Shown: positions 8,695 through 15,621 of the stretch, piece by piece
How the letters are laid out: the number at the start of each line of letters is the position of its first letter
Position numbering within the stretch: position 1 is the first letter of the stretch
NCBI GenBank assembly: GCA_021151665.1
Contig: JAGKWW010000001.1
Span: 80,458 to 144,457 of the forward strand
Reading direction: 5' to 3'
DNA from: Flavobacteriaceae bacterium
Lineage (GTDB): Bacteria; Bacteroidota; Bacteroidia; Flavobacteriales; Flavobacteriaceae
Length of the DNA: 64,000 nt
Made by a program: the position numbers and the translations under genes
Notes under the pieces: generated by a model
The model's database searches: none
What the model was told of the DNA's origin: nothing
The model's input: the letters and a program-made list of their open reading frames with translations, nothing else

Positions 8695-9744
8695 ATGAAA
8701 TTATCCAACTTCAATTTCAACCTGCCAAAAGAACTTCTTGCAGAGTTTCCGGTGGAAAACCGCGATGAGTCGCGCCTTATGGTAGTGAACAGGAAAACCA
8801 AAACAATAGAGCATAAGCTTTTTAAAGATATCATCGAGTATTTTGACGAAGGCGATGTGATGGTGCTTAACAATACCAAAGTTTTTCCTGCGCGCCTTTA
8901 TGGCAACAAAGAGAAAACAGGTGCGCGTATTGAAGTGTTCCTTTTGCGCGAGCTCAACAGCGAACAGCGCCTTTGGGATGTACTTGTAGACCCTGCGCGT
9001 AAGATACGTATCGGGAACAAGCTGTATTTTGGCGACGACGATTCGCTTGTGGCAGAGGTTATTGATAATACAACATCACGAGGACGTACGCTGCGTTTCC
9101 TTTATGACGGTTCGTATGAAGAATTCCGCGCCAAGCTAAAAGAGCTGGGCGAAACCCCGATACCAAAATATATCAACCGTGAAGTGGTGCCCGAAGATGC
9201 AGAGCGCTACCAGACTATTTACGCGAAAGAAGAAGGTGCTGTTGCGGCACCTACTGCAGGGCTGCACTTTTCTAAGCACCTGCTGAAGAGGCTTGAGATA
9301 AAGGGCATCGACTTTGCCGAGATAACGCTGCACGTAGGCCTTGGCACTTTCAACCCGGTTGAGGTAGAAGACCTTTCGAAGCACAAGATGGATTCTGAAG
9401 AGCTTATCATTACCCAACAGGCTTGCGATGTGGTGAACAAAGCGAAGATGGGCAGGAACAAAGTGTGCGCAGTAGGTACCACTACGATGCGTGCTATGGA
9501 GAGTTCGGTTTCGTCTCAAAAAACACTAAACCCATATGTGGGCTGGACCAATAAATTCATCTTTCCGCCGTATGACTTTAGCGTGGCTGACTGTATGATC
9601 ACTAACTTCCATACACCAAAAAGTACGCTGCTTATGATGATATCGGCATTCATGGGGCACGACCTGATGAAGAAAGCCTATGAGGAGGCCGTGAAGGAAG
9701 AGTACCGTTTCTACACCTATGGCGATGCGATGCTGATTTTGTAA
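8695..9744 (+). CDS. queA: tRNA preQ1(34) S-adenosylmethionine ribosyltransferase-isomerase
   Basis: QueA transfers and isomerises the ribosyl part of SAM onto preQ1 at the tRNA wobble position to make epoxyqueuosine. I use the ATG at 8695 (349 aa), because the family begins with the pattern seen here (KLSNFNFNLPKELLAEFP) and the longer frame would begin inside the promoter. Conserved segments include ESRLMVVNR, VMVLNNTKVFPARL, EGAVAAPTAGLHF and TNFHTPKSTLLMM. It is transcribed alone, between its own promoter and a strong terminator. Confidence 0.97.
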   Translation: MKLSNFNFNLPKELLAEFPVENRDESRLMVVNRKTKTIEHKLFKDIIEYFDEGDVMVLNNTKVFPARLYGNKEKTGARIEVFLLRELNSEQRLWDVLVDPARKIRIGNKLYFGDDDSLVAEVIDNTTSRGRTLRFLYDGSYEEFRAKLKELGETPIPKYINREVVPEDAERYQTIYAKEEGAVAAPTAGLHFSKHLLKRLEIKGIDFAEITLHVGLGTFNPVEVEDLSKHKMDSEELIITQQACDVVNKAKMGRNKVCAVGTTTMRAMESSVSSQKTLNPYVGWTNKFIFPPYDFSVADCMITNFHTPKSTLLMMISAFMGHDLMKKAYEEAVKEEYRFYTYGDAMLIL

Positions 9745-9760
9745 TCTGTAAAGAATATTC

Positions 9761-9791
9761 AAAAAATCCTGCCTTAGCGCAGGATTTTTTT
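9761..9791 (+). terminator. Rho-independent terminator of queA
   Basis: A perfect 12-bp stem (aaaaaatcctgc / gcaggatttttt) with a six-base loop runs directly into a T-rich tail. Confidence 0.92.
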
Positions 9792-9813
9792 ATGGGGCGT
9801 TTTTATATTTCGC

Positions 9814-9821
9814 TATTTTTG
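9814..9821 (+). promoter_or_regulatory. -7 promoter box of kynU (tatttttg)
   Basis: An exact TAnnTTTG match ends 18 nt before the ATG at 9840, just after the queA terminator. The -33 element is not recognisable. Confidence 0.5.
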
Positions 9822-9839
9822 GCAGATAAACAAACAACA

Positions 9840-11123
9840 ATGGAATTTCAGAATACAAGGGAGTTTGCACAGCAGCTCGATGCTAAAGACAAACTGGCCA
9901 AATACAGGGACGAGTTTCTTTTTCCGCATGTAAACGGGAAACAGGTAATATATTTTACGGGCAACTCGCTTGGCCTGCAGCCTAAGCGCACGAAAGCTTA
10001 TGTAGATGAGGTGATGGATGATTGGGCAAAGCTTGCGGTAGAGGGCCACTTCTACGCCGATAAGCCATGGTGGGATTACCACGAACGATTTGCAGCTCCG
10101 CTGGCTAAGATCGTGGGCGCATTGCCAACCGAGGTAACGGTGATGAACACGCTATCGGTAAACCTGCACCTCCTGATGGTAACATTCTACAGGCCGACTC
10201 CAAAAAAATATAAGATCATTTGCGAAGAAAAGGCTTTCCCGAGCGACCAGTACATGCTGCGTAGCCAGGTACGTTTTCACGGCTACGAGCCATCTGAGGC
10301 TATTGTGGAAATAAAGCGCCGTGAGGGTGAGCATAACATACGCACTCAGGATGTGTTGGATAAGATAAACGAGGTAGGCGATGAGCTTGCGCTCGTGCTT
10401 ATCGGAGGTGTGAACTACTATACGGGGCAGGTGTTCGATATGAAAACCATTACCAAAGCGGGCCAGGATGTGGGCGCTTATGTTGGTTGGGACCTTGCCC
10501 ATGCTGCGGGTAACATCCATCTGGAGCTGCACAACTGGAATGTAGATTTCGCCGCATGGTGCAGCTATAAATATATGAACTCCGGTCCGGGCAATGCATC
10601 GGGTGCCTTTGTGCACGAGATGCACCACAATGATATGGACCTTCCCCGTTTTGCCGGATGGTGGGGCCATAACAAAGAGCGCCGTTTTCTTATGGAACCG
10701 GAATTCGATCCGGTACGCGGAGCGAATGGCTGGCAGGTGAGTAACCTTCCGGTGCTATCGTTGGCGCCTTACCTTGCGTCAGTAGAAATGTTTGACGAAG
10801 TGGGTATGCCGGCACTGATACAGAAACGTGACTGTATTACATCATATCTTGAGTTCATCCTTCATGAAATAGACAAAGAGGTAGACAGCACTTTTGAGGT
10901 TATTACGCCATCGGAGCCTGCAGAGCGGGCTTGCCAGCTTTCTGTATATCTGCACGGCGAAGGGCGTTCGCTATTCGAATACCTGATGAAGAACGGTGTA
11001 ATCACCGACTGGCGCGAACCAAATGTTATCCGCCTCGCCCCGGTACCCTTCTACTGCTCGTATGAAGATATGTACGAGTTTGGGCAGATACTTAAGCAAG
11101 GGATATTATCACATAAAAAATAA
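9840..11123 (+). CDS. kynU: Kynureninase
   Basis: Kynureninase is a PLP-dependent hydrolase of tryptophan breakdown that cleaves kynurenine (and 3-hydroxykynurenine) to anthranilate (or 3-hydroxyanthranilate) and alanine. The 427 aa protein has the family pattern: FTGNSLGLQP near the N-terminus, the PLP-phosphate and aspartate region GWDLAHAAGN, and the Schiff-base lysine K244 in CSYKYMNSGPG. I start at the ATG at 9840, not the upstream GTG/ATG region that overlaps the promoter. No other kynurenine-pathway gene is adjacent in the window, so it seems to work with genes elsewhere. Confidence 0.95.
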   Translation: MEFQNTREFAQQLDAKDKLAKYRDEFLFPHVNGKQVIYFTGNSLGLQPKRTKAYVDEVMDDWAKLAVEGHFYADKPWWDYHERFAAPLAKIVGALPTEVTVMNTLSVNLHLLMVTFYRPTPKKYKIICEEKAFPSDQYMLRSQVRFHGYEPSEAIVEIKRREGEHNIRTQDVLDKINEVGDELALVLIGGVNYYTGQVFDMKTITKAGQDVGAYVGWDLAHAAGNIHLELHNWNVDFAAWCSYKYMNSGPGNASGAFVHEMHHNDMDLPRFAGWWGHNKERRFLMEPEFDPVRGANGWQVSNLPVLSLAPYLASVEMFDEVGMPALIQKRDCITSYLEFILHEIDKEVDSTFEVITPSEPAERACQLSVYLHGEGRSLFEYLMKNGVITDWREPNVIRLAPVPFYCSYEDMYEFGQILKQGILSHKK

Positions 11124-11124
11124 T

Positions 11125-11151
11125 AAAAGTGGGATTAATAGTCCCGCTTTT
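11125..11151 (+). terminator. Weak hairpin terminator after kynU
   Basis: A 10-bp stem (aaaagtggga / tcccgctttt, one G-U pair) with a seven-base loop ends in only four T, so termination may be partial. Confidence 0.55.
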
Positions 11152-11166
11152 GCTATTTTGCATCCT

Positions 11167-11994
11167 ATGGATATTTTCGTCGCGCTGATAACAGTGCTGC
11201 TGCTACTTTTTACCTTGTTTTTACTGCTGTATTTTATCCTGCATACAGTCGTAGAACCCATTTTTGTACTGGCATATAGCCGGCCGCTATATGTACATTT
11301 CTATCCGGTACAAAAAAAGCTCCATCCGCTGCAAATAGCTTTTCTGGAAAATAACAATTCTTTTTACAGGAGGCTGTCTCCAAAGTACAAAAGCTATTTC
11401 GGACACCGGGTAGCTACATTTCTCGAGTCCTTTGCCTTTGCCGGCAGGGAAGGCCTGGTGGTGAACGATGCCATGAAGCTGCAGATTGCAGCTACCTCTG
11501 TAATGCTTACATTTGGAATGCGGAATTACCTGCACCGTTCTATTTCGGTGATTATTCTATACCCGAATATTTATCTCTCGGGCAGTGGCGAATACCATAA
11601 AGGAGAATTTAATCCTGCCGCCCGCGCGGTGGTTTTTTCCTGGAAACATTTTATGGAAGGCCTGGAGTATACGTCGGATAACCTGAATCTTGGGCTGCAT
11701 GAATTTACGCATGTAATGCACTTTGATGCGCGCCGGTATAAGGGCAACGGGGGGTCGCTGGCAATGTACAGTGATACCTTCCGGGAAATTACCGGTTACC
11801 TTGCCGATTCGCAAAAACGGGAAAATCTTATTACTACGGGTTACTTCAGGGAATATGCGTACACCAGCGAATTTGAGTTTGTTGCCGTGTTGCTCGAACA
11901 TTTTTTCGAAACGCCGGCTGAGTTCATGCAAAAATTCCCGGAGCTGTACCATCTTGTAAGAAAGATGATCAACTACCGGGAAAGCTGGCGGTAA
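11167..11994 (+). CDS. MtfA-like zinc peptidase, membrane anchored
   Basis: The 275 aa protein begins with one long hydrophobic segment (about residues 4-28) and continues with a domain like that of MtfA, the zinc-dependent peptidase / Mlc titration factor family. The metal motif HExxH is present as HEFTHVMHFD, close to residues 180-190. In the MtfA family this motif binds zinc and a downstream Glu completes the site. Start: the ATG at 11167 is preferred because the longer frame runs into kynU. The stop is 4 bp from the convergent DinB gene with no terminator between. Substrate unknown. Confidence 0.8.
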   Translation: MDIFVALITVLLLLFTLFLLLYFILHTVVEPIFVLAYSRPLYVHFYPVQKKLHPLQIAFLENNNSFYRRLSPKYKSYFGHRVATFLESFAFAGREGLVVNDAMKLQIAATSVMLTFGMRNYLHRSISVIILYPNIYLSGSGEYHKGEFNPAARAVVFSWKHFMEGLEYTSDNLNLGLHEFTHVMHFDARRYKGNGGSLAMYSDTFREITGYLADSQKRENLITTGYFREYAYTSEFEFVAVLLEHFFETPAEFMQKFPELYHLVRKMINYRESWR

Positions 11995-11998
11995 TCAG

Positions 11999-12493
11999 TT
12001 ATACCTGTCCCTTTATTTTCTCAATCTGCCGGTTGTGCCTTATCGTGTGGTAGGCGGCAAAGTGAACCAGTTCAAGTTTTGTAGATCCGTTTAGCGGATG
12101 CCCTTCACCCAGATCCGGAACCTGGTTCAGGTCATTATTACGAACCGCTTCTAAAATCGGGTCAATGAGGTGCTCCAATAATTTTGTAAGTTCGGATTTA
12201 TCATATTGTTTCTCCTCAGGGATAAGGAAAGGCGGGGCATCCATCTTCCGGTCAAAATCCAGTAGGATACTTTCAAATTCAGCAGCGCGTTCCTCCGGGT
12301 TGCGATCTGTCGGGGGCGCCGGTGTGGTAAGCAGTTGTGCCATATCTTTTTCAGAAAGGTAAAGGTGCTGTACTGCCTCTGCGCCGCTCCAGCCACCTGT
12401 TGAAGGCTTTGTATTTAAGGTTTCCTCAGGGAAATCCTTTAGCAGCAAAATGGTTTGGCGTAGCGCCGACTCCAATTGTTCGGTAATGTCCAT
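11999..12493 (-). CDS. DinB-like four-helix protein
   Basis: This 164 aa protein resembles the DinB/YfiT superfamily, whose members form a four-helix bundle and usually bind a metal through three histidines; many are thiol-dependent transferases. The visible histidines are in AVQHLYLSE near residue 43 and in the C-terminal helix HFAAYHTIRHNRQ, which fits the H...HxxxH pattern. It is the last gene of a minus-strand run of five (14523 down to 11999), 25 bp after the VOC gene. Its specific reaction is not readable. Confidence 0.8.
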   Translation of the reverse strand: MDITEQLESALRQTILLLKDFPEETLNTKPSTGGWSGAEAVQHLYLSEKDMAQLLTTPAPPTDRNPEERAAEFESILLDFDRKMDAPPFLIPEEKQYDKSELTKLLEHLIDPILEAVRNNDLNQVPDLGEGHPLNGSTKLELVHFAAYHTIRHNRQIEKIKGQV

Positions 12494-12518
12494 AATGATT
12501 TGATTGATGATTGAACTT

Positions 12519-12944
12519 TTATGCGGGTTGGTTCGGGTTGTAGGAAATCATCCACTGGATGCCGAACTTATCGGTAAACATTCCGTAGTAGTCGCCCCAG
12601 AACATATCGTCCATCGGCATCTGTACCTGGCCGCCCTCAGATAATCCGCCGAAAACGCGGTCGGCTTCTTCACGGCTTTTTACGCTGAGGCAAAGCGATA
12701 CTGCGGAGCCGAACTGAACCTGTGGCATAGAGGAAGGCACATCGGTACCCATTATCACGTTATTACCAACTTGCAGGGCGATGTGCATAATGCCGTTTTG
12801 TTCAGTCTCAGGCATATTCTCGCAGCCCGGAGCATCTTTAAAACGCATCACCATGGCGAATTCGCCACCAAAAACCGAGCGGTAAAAATTGAACGCTTCT
12901 TCGGTATTACCGTTAAAGTTGAGATAGGGATTTAGTAAATTCAT
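12519..12944 (-). CDS. VOC (glyoxalase-like) family protein, PhnB type
   Basis: The 141 aa protein starts with the PhnB-like pattern NPYLNFNGNTEEAFNFYRSV and continues with FGGEFAMVMRFKD and a C-terminal WGDYYGMFTDKFGIQW. This family (vicinal oxygen chelate fold) includes glyoxalases, fosfomycin-resistance enzymes and many uncharacterised dimers. It lies 2 bp from the SRPBCC gene upstream, so the two are surely co-transcribed. Substrate unknown. Confidence 0.88.
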   Translation of the reverse strand: MNLLNPYLNFNGNTEEAFNFYRSVFGGEFAMVMRFKDAPGCENMPETEQNGIMHIALQVGNNVIMGTDVPSSMPQVQFGSAVSLCLSVKSREEADRVFGGLSEGGQVQMPMDDMFWGDYYGMFTDKFGIQWMISYNPNQPA

Positions 12945-12946
12945 AA

Positions 12947-13420
12947 TTATAAAGTGTTTGGTTTGTTCAGTTTTAAAAGCCCGGCCTCAAGTCTGTCAAA
13001 GTTTTCTTCGTTCTTTTCCGGTACAAAGCCGATAAGCTTGTTACAGGCTTCGGGCGTTTCGAAAACCATTTTAAAAAATACCGTGGCACGCCCATCGCTT
13101 TCTTCGGCAAAAGTCGCTTCAATCTGGAACTCAGGAGGCGAAATATGATTCCAGAGCAACCTGTAAGGAGCGTCGATTTCCAGGAACACACATTCGTTAT
13201 TATAATTTCCCTTATCCGGCCCATGCATGATGAACTTCCAGTGGCCTCCGGGGCGTAGGTCATATTCATGAAAGGTGTTGGTAAAGCCCTTTGGCCCCCA
13301 CCATTGTGCAAGTATTTCGGGGTTTGTCCAGGCGTAGTACAATGTTTGGATATTGGTATTAAATGTCCGGCTGCTTATAATGGTGCGGTCCGGCAGCTGG
13401 GGTAGTTTTGTGTTTTTCAT
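12947..13420 (-). CDS. SRPBCC / AHSA1-like protein
   Basis: This 157 aa protein has the START-like fold of the AHSA1 group. The diagnostic stretch is AWTNPEILAQWWGPKGFT followed by the basic turn LRPGGHWKF. Bacterial members bind hydrophobic ligands and are often found beside VOC and DinB genes, as here. There is 1 bp between its stop-side neighbour pair on one side and the second SRPBCC gene on the other, so it is in the middle of a tight operon. Confidence 0.88.
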   Translation of the reverse strand: MKNTKLPQLPDRTIISSRTFNTNIQTLYYAWTNPEILAQWWGPKGFTNTFHEYDLRPGGHWKFIMHGPDKGNYNNECVFLEIDAPYRLLWNHISPPEFQIEATFAEESDGRATVFFKMVFETPEACNKLIGFVPEKNEENFDRLEAGLLKLNKPNTL

Positions 13421-13421
13421 A

Positions 13422-13952
13422 TTACTTTTTCTCCATTACATCTTTCAGGTTGTGCAGCCCTTTGTCGAGGTCCTTGCCAATAATGCTTCCGCAGAACAGG
13501 TTCATAAAGTTCATAGGATAGCTGCTGGTACCATACATGCCCCATGTTACTTTGGTGGTGTTGGCATCAGCAGGCGTTGTGGCCATAAACGCATAGGCTG
13601 TACTTTCCATAGGGCGCTTAAACCGAAGCTCGCAATCTATCCTGCCATTTTCGATTTTCTTGATTTCCTGCTCACCTTCGCCCACATCATCATTGCCGTT
13701 CCAGTACAACACAAACCCGACGGTTCCGTCGGTGCCACGATGCTCCTGCTTCATATTTGGGTCGGCCATATTCCAGACGCTGAAGCGGTTTTGGTTCGAA
13801 ATGTTCTTCACGTAGGCAAAAACTTCTTGCTGTGGCCGGTTGATAACAATATCTTTTTCTACCGAAAAATCCCTTGGTACAAAAAGAGCAACGATAAGCA
13901 AGAGCAGGATCAAGGCAACGATAGCTAAGCCGATTCTTTTAAGTATTTTCAT
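13422..13952 (-). CDS. SRPBCC family protein with N-terminal membrane anchor
   Basis: The 176 aa protein starts at the ATG at 13952 (MKILKRIGLAIVALILLLLI), a single membrane segment, and continues as a polyketide-cyclase/START-like domain: FSVEKDIVINRPQQEVFAYV, then SVWNMADPNMK and a C-terminal KDLDKGLHNLKDVME. The longer frame up to 14003 would overlap the DHFR-like gene and put residues before the anchor, so I reject it. It differs from the neighbouring AHSA1-like protein in carrying an anchor. Ligand unknown. Confidence 0.85.
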   Translation of the reverse strand: MKILKRIGLAIVALILLLLIVALFVPRDFSVEKDIVINRPQQEVFAYVKNISNQNRFSVWNMADPNMKQEHRGTDGTVGFVLYWNGNDDVGEGEQEIKKIENGRIDCELRFKRPMESTAYAFMATTPADANTTKVTWGMYGTSSYPMNFMNLFCGSIIGKDLDKGLHNLKDVMEKK

Positions 13953-13962
13953 GACAGTTGAT

Positions 13963-14523
13963 TTAGTTTTTAGTGTAAAACAGTGCAACGATGCCGCAGT
14001 CAAAAGGTGTAGCCGATTGTAGCTTCAGCTTTTGCGTTGATTCCAACCCGCCAAATATAGATAGCCCTTTTCCAATTGCAGCCGGGTTCACAAGCAGATG
14101 GAACTCATCAATCAACCCTTCTTTTATAAGACAAGAAACGAATCCCGCACCGCCATAGGCAATAATGTCGCCGCCCGGTTCTTTCTTAAGTGCATTAAGT
14201 GTCGCCGAAAGGTCGTCATTACTTACGGTTACATTCTGGCCATCAAGCTGCGAAATGGTTCTGCTGAATACGATCTTCGGCGTGTTTACCATCCATTTTG
14301 CGCTCTCGTCCGATTCGTTTGCTGCAAGCTGCGACTCCCAGTGGCCAATGAAGCCGGGTGCCATTTTTCGCCCCATTACAATAGTGTCTACATCCTGCAT
14401 AATCCGGGTAATATAGTTGCCCACATCTTCGCCCCAGTTCCATTCCATCCATTCCATTTCGCCACCCGGTCCGGCAACAAATCCGTCGGCCGAGATTTGC
14501 ACCTGTAATTTTAATTTTCTCAT
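13963..14523 (-). CDS. Dihydrofolate reductase-like (RibD C-terminal) family protein
   Basis: The 186 aa protein has the DHFR fold as found in the RibD C-terminal domain family: KLQVQISADGFVAGPGGEM at the start, then DTIVMGRKMAPGF and GGDIIAYGGAGFV, which would bind NADPH. These small proteins are mostly uncharacterised reductases, not the folate enzyme itself. It is the first gene of the five-gene minus-strand run and has a -7 box about 28 nt upstream. The GlxA-type regulator is divergent from it. Confidence 0.88.
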   Translation of the reverse strand: MRKLKLQVQISADGFVAGPGGEMEWMEWNWGEDVGNYITRIMQDVDTIVMGRKMAPGFIGHWESQLAANESDESAKWMVNTPKIVFSRTISQLDGQNVTVSNDDLSATLNALKKEPGGDIIAYGGAGFVSCLIKEGLIDEFHLLVNPAAIGKGLSIFGGLESTQKLKLQSATPFDCGIVALFYTKN

Positions 14524-14550
14524 TATGTGTTGGTTCAGGTTTTGTTTTTA

Positions 14551-14558
14551 CAAATATA
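14551..14558 (-). promoter_or_regulatory. -7 promoter box of the five-gene run (tatatttg on minus)
   Basis: Plus-strand CAAATATA reads TATATTTG on the minus strand, 27 nt before the ATG of the DHFR-like gene. It faces away from the box of the divergent regulator. Confidence 0.6.
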
Positions 14559-14627
14559 TCGATGGCGACCTGGATTACTGCTGTTATAAAAAGTCAACCT
14601 AAGGGGGTATTCGGGACAAATAAATTT

Positions 14628-14635
14628 TATATTTG
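14628..14635 (+). promoter_or_regulatory. -7 promoter box of the GlxA-type regulator (tatatttg)
   Basis: An exact TAnnTTTG match ends 23 nt before the ATG at 14659. No -33 TTG lies at normal spacing. Confidence 0.55.
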
Positions 14636-14658
14636 TTACACCACTAATCCTCTTCATT

Positions 14659-15621
14659 ATGAAACTGGCTATTGTTTTGACGAAAGGGCACCGACTACTT
14701 AGCGTTGCTGCCCTACTCGATGTTTTTGAAACGGTGAATACTTTTAGCGAAGAAGACGGCAAAGAAGCCCCGTTTACGATTTCGCTGGTTTCTCAGGAGA
14801 ACGACGCCGGAAATTATCCCGGATACAAAACAATAGTGCCTACTAAAGAGGATGTTTTTGACCTGATTCTGTTACCTGCATTTCGTAATGGGAGCACCGC
14901 ACTGGCCATTGGAGACAACCTGAACTGCATTCCGTGGATAAAAGAGCAATATATCAATGGCGCGGCGATAGCCAGTTTTTGCACCGGCGCTTTTTTGTTG
15001 GCATCTACCGGGCTGCTGAATGGAAGGCCGGCGACCACACATATAAATGCAGGAGGATTTTTCGCCAAGGCATTCCCGGAAGTGCTGCTGCAAGAAGAAG
15101 CGGTAATTACCGAAATGGACAGGCTATACACCAGCGGGGGCGCTACCAATAGTTTTCACCTGATGATGCGGCTTATCGAGATCTATTGCGGCCGGCCGAT
15201 GGCAGTGCGTATTGCCAAGATATTTTCTATAGATATGGACCGCAGCCGGCAGGATTATTTCGGGAGCTTTATGCCCGTAGAAGACCATGGTGATGACCTG
15301 GTGAAGCAGGCGCAGGAGGAAATACGCCGCAATTTCAGCAAGGCCAACACCATAGAAGAGATCATTACTGCTGTACCTTCCAGCAGGCGCAACCTGGTAC
15401 GAAGGTTCAAGCACGTTACAGGCATAACACCTATAGAATACCTCCAGAAAACCCGTATTGAAGCCGCAAAGCAACTGCTCGAAAATTCGCGCCAGAGCAT
15501 TATGGAGGTGATGCTCGAATCGGGGTATAACGATCTGAAAACTTTCCGGATGCTGTTCAAGAAGAATGTGGGGATGACGCCCAAAATGTACCGCAGCAAA
15601 TTCGCGGGGCAGCTGGTTTAG
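14659..15621 (+). CDS. GlxA-type transcription regulator (DJ-1/PfpI plus AraC HTH)
   Basis: The 320 aa protein joins an N-terminal DJ-1/PfpI-like domain (about residues 1-180, with FCTGAFLLA at the nucleophile elbow, Cys retained) to a C-terminal AraC-type pair of helix-turn-helices (about 215-315: SSRRNLVRRFKHVTGITPIEYL and ESGYNDLKTFRMLFKK). Regulators of this type activate nearby catabolic or stress genes. Its divergent placement beside the DHFR/SRPBCC/VOC/DinB run makes that run the likely target (inference). Its stop overlaps that of the convergent TonB receptor by 4 bp. Confidence 0.93.
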   Translation: MKLAIVLTKGHRLLSVAALLDVFETVNTFSEEDGKEAPFTISLVSQENDAGNYPGYKTIVPTKEDVFDLILLPAFRNGSTALAIGDNLNCIPWIKEQYINGAAIASFCTGAFLLASTGLLNGRPATTHINAGGFFAKAFPEVLLQEEAVITEMDRLYTSGGATNSFHLMMRLIEIYCGRPMAVRIAKIFSIDMDRSRQDYFGSFMPVEDHGDDLVKQAQEEIRRNFSKANTIEEIITAVPSSRRNLVRRFKHVTGITPIEYLQKTRIEAAKQLLENSRQSIMEVMLESGYNDLKTFRMLFKKNVGMTPKMYRSKFAGQLV

